From assembly GCA_030151105.1 (NCBI GenBank), contig JASLEN010000439.1:1-13668 (forward strand): 13,668 nucleotides of DNA, written 5' to 3'. The stretch is from Dysgonomonas sp. (GTDB lineage: Bacteria > Bacteroidota > Bacteroidia > Bacteroidales > Dysgonomonadaceae). The translations under genes and the position numbers were made by a program. Position 1 is the stretch's first letter, and the number at the start of each line of letters is the position of its first letter. The notes under the pieces are model-generated. The model was not told the DNA's origin, ran no database searches, and saw nothing but the letters and a program-made list of their open reading frames with translations. Shown in pieces: positions 1-7,599 of the stretch.

Positions 1-1199
1 GTCGCACTTTTAAATAATGCAGCATCCTTAGCATCTTTAATCTTATATGTGCCATCAGTTTGTTTTTCAACTTTAACACGTCCATAGTCATAGTGAGGGT
101 TGTCTCCTGATTGTTTTTTAGCATAAGCAAACCACCAATTATTATACGTTTTGTCAGGATATCCTTTGACTGTATAGTCATCAATGCCATCTTCAACATA
201 GCGTTTTACGATAAATCGACTACGCAAGTCTTGTGGCATATTTTTAGCATTGTGATGAAGCTCTATCAATTCTAGATATCTAGAAGAAGGACTCATTTCT
301 TCCCAACCACTATTATCTATACGTATAAACATATCGCCTTGACCATTACCATCTAGATTGATAGTACGACGTACTGCAAAAATAGTTTCCTTATTTTCTT
401 CTGGGACATGTTGTGGATAAGTCGCATAACGCTCTCCTTGTTCCAAAGAGAATCTTCCTGATTTGATAACATTATCTGCCATCTTATATGCATCATCAAG
501 GCGATTCATATAAAGATAAACTCTAGCCAATAGTGCCTCAGCAGCTTCTTTCGTCGCATAAATATTGGTTTTCGGTGTTTCTTCTCCTGTTAATGTTAAT
601 TCAGAGATAGCAGTTAACAAGTCTTTTTCTACTTGCTCATACACTTTGGCTACCGTCGAACGATCTAAAGGATAATCATCAGGATCTGCATTCAGTTTTA
701 AAGGCACACCAGGAAACTCTGTAGGATTGTTAGAATATGGTTGCGAAAACTCATTAACAAGAATAAAGTAGCAAAGTGCACGTAGATAGTGGCTTTCACC
801 TTTATAGAGTTCGTGCTCACGAGTTGCACCAACACCCAGTCCTTCTACCATTCCTATCACAGAGTTACAGTTCCCAATAGTTCTGTATCCCAACTCCCAA
901 GCATACTCGGTAGTTGTACTTTGAATATTTCTCTCGTAGTTATAGAAAGGAAATGTTCCTCCAGTTGACGTACCATTCCAAGTTATATCGTCTGCTCCAA
1001 AATTCCAAAAGTAATAGCCATTTTGCACTATACCATTATCGTTTTTCAGCAAGCGATAGCTCCCTTGATGAACCTTGTCTAGATTTCTGATATCAAAATC
1101 TTCTTCTATTATTCCATCATACATTTTTACGTCCAAATTACATCCCGCTAAGAGAGGTAAAAAGATAAATGCACTCACTATATATTTTAGTATTTTCAT
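1..1199 (-). CDS. SusD/RagB-family glycan-binding lipoprotein, C-terminus cut by window edge
   Basis: SusD proteins are outer-membrane lipoproteins that cap the SusC transporter and bind the imported glycan or peptide. I translated this frame from the sequence: 399 codons are present and the frame is still open at the left edge, so roughly the last 100-150 residues of a usual 500-550 are missing. The first 20 residues form a lipoprotein signal peptide with the lipobox LLAGC, making Cys20 the likely lipidated residue. Family hallmarks include GESHYLRALCYF around residue 130, then YPLDRSTV followed by a VYEQVEKDL helix, and the TPR-like segment ATKEAAEALLARVYLYM. The start ATG (complement of 1197-1199) lies 26 bases after the susC stop, so the two genes form one operon, as is standard for this pair. 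There is no clear Shine-Dalgarno sequence. The substrate cannot be told from the sequence. Confidence 0.95.
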   Translation of the reverse strand, partial: MKILKYIVSAFIFLPLLAGCNLDVKMYDGIIEEDFDIRNLDKVHQGSYRLLKNDNGIVQNGYYFWNFGADDITWNGTSTGGTFPFYNYERNIQSTTTEYAWELGYRTIGNCNSVIGMVEGLGVGATREHELYKGESHYLRALCYFILVNEFSQPYSNNPTEFPGVPLKLNADPDDYPLDRSTVAKVYEQVEKDLLTAISELTLTGEETPKTNIYATKEAAEALLARVYLYMNRLDDAYKMADNVIKSGRFSLEQGERYATYPQHVPEENKETIFAVRRTINLDGNGQGDMFIRIDNSGWEEMSPSSRYLELIELHHNAKNMPQDLRSRFIVKRYVEDGIDDYTVKGYPDKTYNNWWFAYAKKQSGDNPHYDYGRVKVEKQTDGTYKIKDAKDAALFKSA

Positions 1200-1225
1200 T
1201 TCTCTATAGTTTGATTATTTGTCTA

Positions 1226-4200
1226 TTAAAATCTAAGGTTAAGCCCCATCGTAAAACGGCGCACTGTAGGGTATAAGATATTATTTCCTGAGGCGCTAGT
1301 AGTACCATCATATCGAGATGATAGAAGTACCTCTGGATCTACACCTGTAAATTTAGTTATTGTAAACAAGTTTTCACCCCCCACACTCACACTCAAGTCT
1401 TTGATTCCTGCTGGCTCTAGCCATTTCTTTGGCAAAGCATATGTCAGTGATAGTGTTTTCAATTTGAAAAAGTCACCATTCTCAAGATAACGAGTTGATT
1501 GGCCAGACGAGTTATTCAAATCCCCATCTATCAAACGTGGGTGAGTAGCAATATCACCAGGTTTTTCCCATCTACTCCATCCACTTGCAAATTTCATTGG
1601 AGGCTGTGTTATACGAGCTCCATCACGATCGAGGGAACCAGCTCGCATACCATTATAGATTTTTGCACCTGCACTGAATGTGAAGTTTGCGTTCATCGTT
1701 AGTCCCTTCCATGTGAAGCTAGTATTGATGGCTCCATTATATTTGGGAAGTGATGATGAATCAAGTAATTCCAAAGTAGCTTTGTTGTAGTCACCAGTTA
1801 CAGTTTTCTCTCCTGTCTCTTTGTCTGTTACAAACCATAGTGGATCTCCAGTCATGGTATCTACTCCAGCCCATTCACGCATATACCAAGTTCTGTAGGT
1901 ATAGCCTTCAACAATAGCTTGAGTCACTAGCTGATTAGCATCTTTTGGCAAGTATGTAATTTTATTAGCATTATAGCCTAAGTTGAAACTTACATCCCAA
2001 TAGATATCTTTGGTTCTGATTAGCTCAGGAGTAATAGTGATTTCAAATCCTTTATTCTCCATTTTTCCATCATTTGCTTTGCGTCTATTGAAACCTGAAA
2101 CTGCTGATAGATGCTCGAGGTAGATGAGGTTTTTCACTTTCTTCACATAGGCATCAAATGTAAGGTTTACTCTGTTGAACAGACGTACATCTAGTCCAAA
2201 GTCGAAAGTACCAGTTTCTTCCCACGATAAATTTGGATTTCCTCTATAGTTTGTCATAAAGGCAACTTCGTTTCCATATTCTTTTGTTGTATCGTATGCA
2301 GTAGACCACTCGTAAGCTCCACTAGGTTGATTACCAGTAATACCATACGAGATACGAGGTTTTAGTTCATCTATAAATCCTAGATTTTTAATGAAATCTT
2401 CTTTGTGCATATTCCATCCTCCACCTACAGACCAAAAAGGAGCCCAGCGTTTGTTACTTCCAAAACGAGATGAACCATCATAACGGAAAGATGCTTGGAA
2501 TAAATATTTTTGGTCGAAAGCATAGTTTCCATTAAAGAAGTATGCTGCATTCTTATATTCATTCCTACTACTATTTACCTTATGATCATCCACTCCTCCT
2601 TCTATGACTTCATTGCCAGGGAAAATATTAGATGATTCTCCTTTGTGGTACCAATAATTGCTAGAATCGTATTCATAGGCTAGAAAGGCATTGATTTCGT
2701 GTAGATCATTAAATGTTTTCAAGAAACGAAGCATCTGGCTACCATATAATGTACGATAGTTTTGTGTTTGCTCCGAGACCGTTCCTTTCTTAGCAGCTCC
2801 ACCCAAGCTAGATGGATCTGTATATGAGTTGTAATATTGGTCGCTGTATGCAAATCTATTGTTAGATTCAAAAGTCAAGAAATCAAAGATTTTATAATCA
2901 AAACCTAATCCGAGATCTATAGCCACACGACGTCCTTTCGTCCAATTCATATCACGGTCATACAAATAGTTATACCCTCCATCTGAGTACCAGTGATTGC
3001 GAGGATCGGCATTGATAGCAGATTCTCCAGTAGGTGTACCTTCTTTTCCTGTTTTTAGATTACCATTAGCATCATAAGGAGTATCCCATGGCGAATAGCT
3101 ATAATATACTAAGGAGTGTTGTTGATCATCTGTTTCTTGGTAGCTTCCAGATATTTTACTCTTTAGCGTTAGTCTATTATTCACAATATAGTCATTGTTG
3201 GCTCTTAGAGTAAAACGTTGTAGATCATATCCTTTGATAGTTCCTTCTTCTTTGTAGTAGTCGCCAGATAGGTATGATCTAACTTTATCGCTACCATATC
3301 TATAGCCAATATTGTAGTTTTGTGTCAATGCATTTTGAGTTGCAATATCCCACCAGTCTGTATTCATATCTTTCAGATAGGGTTGCAAGTGGCTTGGGAT
3401 TTCTTTACCTGCATTCTTTGCAGCTGTCACAGAGTAGTCATAGTATTCTGCTCCGTTCATCATTCTCAGTTTTCCTTTTTGTAGGGTAGATACTCCTAAT
3501 CTTATTGAAGCATCAACTTGAGACATTCCAAGTTTACCTTGTTTTGTAGTCACTAGAATAACTCCATTGGCACCACGAGAACCATAAAGTGCAGTGGCAG
3601 ATCCATCTTTCAGAACAGAGATTGCTTCAATATCATTAGGATTCAGTGAAGCTTGGCTTCCACCTACTACGCCATCAATTACCCACAATGGCTCCATATT
3701 TCCACCTAAAGAACCTATTCCTCGAACACGAATAGATACTGATTCACCTGGTTTTCCTGAAAGAGGAGTAGCAACTACACCAGCCACTTTACCTTGTAGC
3801 ATATTCGCAACGTTAGGGGTAGTGATGTCTTTCATTTTATCCACATCCAAAGCTGCAACAGAACCTGTGATAGAGCTTTTGCGCTGTGTTCCATATCCAA
3901 CAACCACAATGTCATCAAGCATTTTTACATCATCAGCCATTGTTATTTTCAGATTGGTCTTATTTGCTACTGCAATCTCTTGAGGACTAAACCCGACGTA
4001 CGATACTATTAGAGTGGCATTGTTTTTGACCATGAGCTCAAATGCTCCATCAGCATTTGATATTGTACCATTAGACGGATTGTCTTTTTCAACAACACTA
4101 GCGCCTATAATGGTTTCTCCCATATCGTCAAAAATAACTCCTGTGATTTTCTTTTTGTTATCAGCAGGTTTAGATACTTGAGCCGTTTGGTTTGCTGATG

Positions 4201-4576
4201 CAATATGCTTTTTGTCAGATAGAACAATGTAAAGCCCATCTACAGAGTAGCTAATATTTTTATCTGCAAACATGTCATTCAACACTGTAGACAATGGTTT
4301 GTCAGTTGCATCTACTGAAACTTTTTGATTGACATCTACATGTTGATTATAAAGAAATAGGTAGTCGGTTTGACTCTCTATGTTATTCAATATATTCTCT
4401 AGTTTTGCATCAGTCTGCTTGAGACTAACCTTGGCGCTTTGAGATGATACAGACTCCGCATGCAAGCACAGCGTAGCTATAAACATCATCATACAAGTCG
4501 TTTTAATAGTTCTAAATAATGAGTTGCATCGTGAATTTTTTCTTGAGCAAGCCCATGACAAAATGTTTTTTTTCAT
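1226..4576 (-). CDS. SusC/RagA-family TonB-dependent receptor with STN signalling domain
   Basis: An outer-membrane TonB-dependent transporter of 1116 residues that partners the SusD downstream. Order of parts: a long basic N-terminus and signal peptide (about 1-47, hydrophobic core near 28-40); an STN domain (about 50-121) that in this class contacts the FecR anti-sigma factor; a carboxypeptidase-regulatory-like domain (about 143-215); the SusC signature DDIVVVGYGTQRKSSITGSV (221-240); a plug domain (about 241-348) with LQGKVAGVV, SIRVRGIGSL and the YGSRGANGVILVTTK block; then the 22-strand barrel ending in LNLRF. The STN domain indicates a receptor that both imports substrate and signals. 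The fecR and ECF sigma genes upstream fit this. The 163-bp leader between fecR and this gene carries an antisense hairpin element. The start ATG overlaps a two-codon ORF (ATG AAA TGA). The reading frame is intact. Confidence 0.96.
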   Translation of the reverse strand: MKKNILSWACSRKNSRCNSLFRTIKTTCMMMFIATLCLHAESVSSQSAKVSLKQTDAKLENILNNIESQTDYLFLYNQHVDVNQKVSVDATDKPLSTVLNDMFADKNISYSVDGLYIVLSDKKHIASANQTAQVSKPADNKKKITGVIFDDMGETIIGASVVEKDNPSNGTISNADGAFELMVKNNATLIVSYVGFSPQEIAVANKTNLKITMADDVKMLDDIVVVGYGTQRKSSITGSVAALDVDKMKDITTPNVANMLQGKVAGVVATPLSGKPGESVSIRVRGIGSLGGNMEPLWVIDGVVGGSQASLNPNDIEAISVLKDGSATALYGSRGANGVILVTTKQGKLGMSQVDASIRLGVSTLQKGKLRMMNGAEYYDYSVTAAKNAGKEIPSHLQPYLKDMNTDWWDIATQNALTQNYNIGYRYGSDKVRSYLSGDYYKEEGTIKGYDLQRFTLRANNDYIVNNRLTLKSKISGSYQETDDQQHSLVYYSYSPWDTPYDANGNLKTGKEGTPTGESAINADPRNHWYSDGGYNYLYDRDMNWTKGRRVAIDLGLGFDYKIFDFLTFESNNRFAYSDQYYNSYTDPSSLGGAAKKGTVSEQTQNYRTLYGSQMLRFLKTFNDLHEINAFLAYEYDSSNYWYHKGESSNIFPGNEVIEGGVDDHKVNSSRNEYKNAAYFFNGNYAFDQKYLFQASFRYDGSSRFGSNKRWAPFWSVGGGWNMHKEDFIKNLGFIDELKPRISYGITGNQPSGAYEWSTAYDTTKEYGNEVAFMTNYRGNPNLSWEETGTFDFGLDVRLFNRVNLTFDAYVKKVKNLIYLEHLSAVSGFNRRKANDGKMENKGFEITITPELIRTKDIYWDVSFNLGYNANKITYLPKDANQLVTQAIVEGYTYRTWYMREWAGVDTMTGDPLWFVTDKETGEKTVTGDYNKATLELLDSSSLPKYNGAINTSFTWKGLTMNANFTFSAGAKIYNGMRAGSLDRDGARITQPPMKFASGWSRWEKPGDIATHPRLIDGDLNNSSGQSTRYLENGDFFKLKTLSLTYALPKKWLEPAGIKDLSVSVGGENLFTITKFTGVDPEVLLSSRYDGTTSASGNNILYPTVRRFTMGLNLRF

Positions 4577-4598
4577 TTCATAAGATTTGGTTTGTACT

Positions 4599-4606
4599 TA
4601 CATTTG
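4599..4606 (+). promoter_or_regulatory. Possible -7 promoter element for the antisense RNA
   Basis: TACATTTG fits the Bacteroides -7 consensus TAnnTTTG exactly and points away from susC, into the conserved element at 4607-4664. The second copy of the element has AATATTTG at the same place (5948-5955), one mismatch. No convincing -33 TTTG/TTG at about 19-21 bases upstream is visible for either. A single 8-mer match in AT-rich DNA is weak evidence by itself; its weight comes from being part of the block shared by both copies. Confidence 0.35.
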
Positions 4607-4664
4607 AATTGGTGTTAACGAATGATATCAATCAAGTGCCCCACACATATAGATTGATTTCTTA
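4607..4664 (+). ncRNA. Candidate cis-antisense sRNA opposite the susC leader (DonS-like), copy 1
   Basis: The element lies in the fecR-susC intergenic region, on the strand opposite to susC, about 30 bases upstream of its start codon. It begins with ATTTGAATTGGTGTTA (4602-4617) and then folds: ATCAATC (4627-4633) pairs with GATTGAT (4652-4658), and an inner GTG/CAC stem closes a CCCCA loop (4639-4643). A T-rich tail TTTCTTATTT follows, a weak terminator. Both ATTTGAATTGGTGTTA and AAGTGCCCCACAC (4634-4646) recur in the copy at 5948-6012. In Bacteroides fragilis, DonS-type antisense RNAs occupy this same position beside ECF/anti-sigma-controlled susC genes and repress them. Assignment to that class is inference from position, strand and structure. 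The alternative is a structured element or promoter block of the susC mRNA itself. Confidence 0.5.
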
Positions 4665-4739
4665 TTTCGTTATAATGTTTTCTAAATTCGTTTTACTTTT
4701 ATTTCATCATACATTTAAGCTTAATTGTTTGTAAAATAT

Positions 4740-5687
4740 TCATTCTATATATACTATCGTATTATCTTCACTTTTCTTGTACGTATATTTGGCATCTCGC
4801 TGCAATATATTCAAGGCACTATCTAATCCATCAGCAATACGAAGTGTCCCACTGCATAGATAGTTTTCCAAGTTCTTATTGTTGATAACAATCTTTACAT
4901 CAAAGCACTTTTCAAAGCGTTTCATTAAATCTTTAAAATTTAAATCCTTAAATCGAATTAACCCCTCTCGCCAACTAAATTGATCGAAATCTGTTACTGA
5001 TAGCTTCTGTAATTCGCCATCATTCAAATCTACCATTTGGTTAACTTCTAGCACCACAGACTGTTCTTTCTGTTGATCACTAACTTCTACTGATCCTTCT
5101 AAAAGTGAAGTTGAGAACTCATTGGAATCGGGATATGAAACAACATCAAACTTTGTCCCTAATACTTTTATCTTAAATTGATTTGCAAACACAAGAAAAG
5201 GAATCTCTTTGTTGTGAGCGACATCAAAATATGCTTCACCTTCTACTTTGACTTCACGACTTTGATTCGAAAACTTAGTTGGATATTCAACTCTAGTTTT
5301 GGCATTAATCCATACTTCTGTTCCATCAGATAGTCTCAGATTCACTCTCTGTCCTGAAGGTACACTGACAATATTCGTCATCGGATTTAGCTCTTCTTGT
5401 TTCAAATATTTGAAAATAAATGCTCCAATAAGAGTTATTGCAACCACAGCTGCAACTTTTGTTAATTCAAGAACAAACCTATTATTTTTCAATCGTTTTA
5501 TCTTAGAGTATGGCTTTTTCGCTTCTATTTCTAGGCCATCAGACACTATCATAGCATCAAACAATTTACGTTCACGCATCAGTATAAGTTCATTTTCGGA
5601 AGACTCTTGCAGCCAATTATAGATTGCTGTATTTTCCTCTGAGGAAGTGTTACCTTCAAAAAACTTATAAATAATATTTTGATCCAT
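4740..5687 (-). CDS. FecR-family anti-sigma factor, full length (DUF4974 C-terminus)
   Basis: An inner-membrane anti-sigma regulator of 315 residues. The cytoplasmic N-terminus (about 1-72, with the YNWLQESSENE segment typical of Bacteroidota FecR) binds and controls the ECF sigma factor. One membrane helix follows (about 76-94). The periplasmic FecR domain (about 105-203) contains SVPSGQRVNLRLSDG, the GEAYFDVAHN motif and VLGTKFDV. A C-terminal DUF4974 domain (about 243-314) contains FKDLMKRFEKCFDV and CSGTLRIADGLD, and is thought to engage the STN domain of the partner receptor. The gene sits 163 bp upstream of the STN-type susC, the normal arrangement. A close paralogue lacking the N-terminal domain lies just upstream, so this is the only protein here able to act as a conventional anti-sigma factor. 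ATG at 5687 fits the family's usual N-terminus. Confidence 0.93.
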   Translation of the reverse strand: MDQNIIYKFFEGNTSSEENTAIYNWLQESSENELILMRERKLFDAMIVSDGLEIEAKKPYSKIKRLKNNRFVLELTKVAAVVAITLIGAFIFKYLKQEELNPMTNIVSVPSGQRVNLRLSDGTEVWINAKTRVEYPTKFSNQSREVKVEGEAYFDVAHNKEIPFLVFANQFKIKVLGTKFDVVSYPDSNEFSTSLLEGSVEVSDQQKEQSVVLEVNQMVDLNDGELQKLSVTDFDQFSWREGLIRFKDLNFKDLMKRFEKCFDVKIVINNKNLENYLCSGTLRIADGLDSALNILQRDAKYTYKKSEDNTIVYIE

Positions 5688-5947
5688 TAGCTAATCTATT
5701 CTAGCTTAATTTATAATAGGGTTCTACATATATAGCAATCGAAGAAGAGGTATCCCTAAACAAAAATTAAACTTTTTTCAACTTTATTGTGCGAACTGTT
5801 GATTAAGAGGGAGATATAGGGCTCGTTTTAATGATGAATTAGTGTTGATATAAGTTTTAAAATACTTATATTGCAGTATCTTAGAAAGATAGTAAGAAGA
5901 TACAAGATATATTGATAGTAAACTCTATCAACTTGGGATGATACTTA
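5688..5947. other. Intergenic leader upstream of the full-length fecR, no gene seen
   Basis: The gap between the two fecR genes is 378 bp. Its right third holds the second hairpin element (5948-6012). In the remaining part I find no open reading frame with FecR, SusC or SusD character. There are only short imperfect repeats: a direct repeat GATAGTAA near 5890 and 5914, an inverted repeat ATAAGT/ACTTAT around 5853-5872, and AGCTA/TAGCT just upstream of the fecR start. If the architecture were the usual one, a susC gene would begin here, after the antisense element. None is present, not even a recognisable remnant. Confidence 0.6.
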
Positions 5948-5955
5948 AATATTTG

Positions 5956-6012
5956 AATTGGTGTTAGCCCCCGATACCGATAAGTGCCCCACACTTGTCG
6001 GTATCTTTTTTA
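5956..6012 (+). ncRNA. Candidate sRNA, copy 2 of the antisense element, without a neighbouring susC
   Basis: This copy repeats the layout of the element at 4607-4664. ATTTGAATTGGTGTTA (5951-5966) is identical, followed by a 15-base spacer and then the identical AAGTGCCCCACAC (5982-5994) inside a hairpin. The arms GATACCGA (5973-5980) and TCGGTATC (5998-6005) differ in sequence from those of copy 1 but pair perfectly, which is covariation between copies. Read as plus-strand RNA, U5981 and G5997 form a wobble pair, so the stem is 14 bp without interruption. On the minus strand the same position is an A/C mismatch. Six T residues follow. An RNA of about 55-60 nt would result if it starts just after the TTTG at 5952-5955. 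The downstream minus-strand gene is fecR rather than susC, so a cis target is not obvious. The class (DonS-like) is inferred. Confidence 0.55.
5973..6011 (+). terminator. Strong intrinsic terminator on the plus strand
   Basis: A 14-bp stem (GATACCGATAAGTG with CACTTGTCGGTATC, one U-G pair) with a five-base CCCCA loop is followed directly by six T residues at 6006-6011. The T-run and the wobble pair both favour the plus strand. On the minus strand the hairpin is followed by GGGGGC, with no U-tract. No plus-strand protein gene lies upstream, so its natural client is a short RNA beginning near 5956. Confidence 0.75.
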
Positions 6013-6065
6013 TACTAAAATTGAAAATGAAATTCTATCCTTGTATCCAATGTGTGTTTGTCAAC

Positions 6066-6812
6066 TTATTTTATATAAATAGTAGCTTTATCATTGCTTT
6101 TAGTGTAAGAGTATTTTGCGTCTTTTTGTAAAATATTCAATGCATTATCTAGTCCATCAGCAATTCGCAATTTACCGCTACATACATAGTTATCTAGAGT
6201 GTTATTGCTTACGACAATGCGCACATCATAATATTTCTCCAAACGTTTCATCAAATCCTTGAAATGAATATTTCTAAAGCTGATTAGCCCTTCTTTCCAT
6301 CGAAATTGATCATGCTCAGTAATTGATGCTTTAACCAACTGTCCCTCTTTTAAATAAACTTCTTGGTTGGGGATTAATTTAACACTTTGTCCTTTGCCAT
6401 CTTTTCTGGTCACCTTCACAGCTCCTTCTAACAAAGACGTATAGAATTTATCTGAATTGGGGTAAGCTTCTACATTAAACTTTGTACCCAAAACTTCAAT
6501 ATCAAACTCTTGTGTATGCACCACAAATGGTGTTTTTGAGTTGTGAGCTACATCAAAGTATGCTTCACCTTCGATTCTAACTTCTCTTGTATCTGTTGAA
6601 AAAGTTGCTGGGTACTCAATGGTAGATTTTGCATTCAGGGAAACTAGGCTTCCATCAGACAGTCTTAGATCAACTCGCTGCCCTGCTGGTACTGTTATAA
6701 TATTTGTTTTTACGGACGGATTTTCAGGCGTTTCAAGAAAATAAACAATTCCCATTATAGTAATAAAAGCAACAATAGTAACTTTCAGACTCTCAACAAA
6801 AAACTTTTTCAT
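6066..6812 (-). CDS. Truncated FecR-family protein lacking the cytoplasmic anti-sigma domain
   Basis: A 248-residue paralogue of the full-length FecR next door. It starts almost at the membrane helix (about 9-26), then has the FecR domain (about 36-135, TVPAGQRVDLRLSDG, GEAYFDVAHN, VLGTKFNV) and the DUF4974 tail (about 178-246, FKDLMKRLEKYYDV, CSGKLRIADGLD). The cytoplasmic sigma-binding domain of about 70 residues is missing. Codons in frame upstream of the ATG read LLYSEILKKDSK, which resembles PYSKIKRLKNN just before the helix of the paralogue, but a TGA stop soon closes the frame. Only 183 bp separate it from the sigma gene, too little for the lost domain. So an N-terminal deletion is likely. 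It may be a decaying gene, or a membrane-anchored periplasmic module that competes for the STN domain. Confidence 0.85.
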   Translation of the reverse strand: MKKFFVESLKVTIVAFITIMGIVYFLETPENPSVKTNIITVPAGQRVDLRLSDGSLVSLNAKSTIEYPATFSTDTREVRIEGEAYFDVAHNSKTPFVVHTQEFDIEVLGTKFNVEAYPNSDKFYTSLLEGAVKVTRKDGKGQSVKLIPNQEVYLKEGQLVKASITEHDQFRWKEGLISFRNIHFKDLMKRLEKYYDVRIVVSNNTLDNYVCSGKLRIADGLDNALNILQKDAKYSYTKSNDKATIYIK

Positions 6813-6995
6813 TTTGCTATCCTTTTTGAGTATTTCACTATATAATAAGAGTCTTCAATGGATTCATTTTTTATAAAAAACAATCCCTATTGCTTATCCA
6901 GAGTTGTTGCAACATTTTTAAGTATTATTTACTACAAGCAATATAGCTTAAATGACAGAAATGACCAAACTTAAGCGGTTTTTTCAATTGGATTC

Positions 6996-7574
6996 CTAAA
7001 ATATACATTTTACCAATGTGGCGATTATTATAAACAAATAATCTTTTAGAGCAACTCTAATAATTTTTAGAGCCTGACTGATGTGATATTCTATTGATTT
7101 TGTGGAAAGCTTCAAATCATCAGAAATCTCTTTGTGTGATTGATTTAGATTCCTACTTCTAACATAGATATCTCTAGTCTGCAATGGTAATGATTCTAGT
7201 GCTTTGTTCACCAAGCCTTGTATTTCTTCTGAATATAGCTTTTGGGGCTCACAAGCTTCTAGCGATGCTATCCTAAAGTTCAACTCCCATGTTTCTACTT
7301 TTTGTATTTGTTCTATTGCTTCATTATGAATTTGTTGTTGCTTTAAAAAGTTTAAACATTTATTTTTTATAGTTGTCAATATATATGCCTCAATGTTGGT
7401 GTGATCTGCTAACCTCTCTTTATTATTCCAATAATAGAGAAAACTCTCAACTACAATGTCTTCAGCAACAAATTCATCTCTACAGTAATTTTTAGCAAAA
7501 AAGGTAAACTTGCCTCTGTTTTTCACAAACAGAGTTTCAAATGCTTCATCGTTTGAGTTTATGCGGCTAGACAT
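6996..7574 (-). CDS. ECF RNA polymerase sigma factor, Bacteroides expansion family
   Basis: A 192-residue extracytoplasmic-function sigma factor that would direct RNA polymerase to the downstream susC/susD promoter on release by FecR. Region 2 spans about 12-80 (FETLFVKNRGKFTFFAKNYC, then AEDIVVESFLYYW and the INAYILTTIKNKCLNFLK-like helix; here IEAYILTTIKNK). Region 4 spans about 120-180 (ALESLPLQTRDIYVRSR, the helix-turn-helix around SHKEISDDLKLSTKSIEYHISQ). The C-terminal tail LFIIIATLVKCIF is strongly hydrophobic, a trait also seen in other members of this family. It is the first gene of the sigma-fecR-fecR-susC-susD series, all in one direction. The 183-bp gap to the shortened fecR is wider than usual for a sigma-fecR pair, in keeping with a deletion there. 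The true anti-sigma partner is probably the full-length FecR encoded further downstream. Confidence 0.93.
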   Translation of the reverse strand: MSSRINSNDEAFETLFVKNRGKFTFFAKNYCRDEFVAEDIVVESFLYYWNNKERLADHTNIEAYILTTIKNKCLNFLKQQQIHNEAIEQIQKVETWELNFRIASLEACEPQKLYSEEIQGLVNKALESLPLQTRDIYVRSRNLNQSHKEISDDLKLSTKSIEYHISQALKIIRVALKDYLFIIIATLVKCIF

Positions 7575-7599
7575 GTTTACGTTTTTTTCTTTTTTGTAT

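Noticed and set aside
3594..3983. 129-codon plus-strand ORF inside susC
   Set aside because: Antisense frame of the conserved plug/CarboxypepD region of susC; composition is that of a shadow frame (Ser/Thr/Pro-rich) and no family is recognisable.
4519..4734. 71-codon plus-strand ORF across the susC start and leader
   Set aside because: It overlaps the susC signal peptide region and runs through the structured element; its hydrophobic look follows from AT-rich DNA, and there is no start signal.
5690..5707. Short inverted repeat AGCTA/TAGCT just before the full-length fecR start
   Set aside because: Only 5 bp in AT-rich DNA; too short to claim as an operator.
5973..6005. Hairpin between the fecR genes read as a minus-strand attenuator or fecR terminator
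   Set aside because: On the minus strand the stem has an A/C mismatch and is followed by GGGGGC, with no U-tract; the plus-strand reading fits better.
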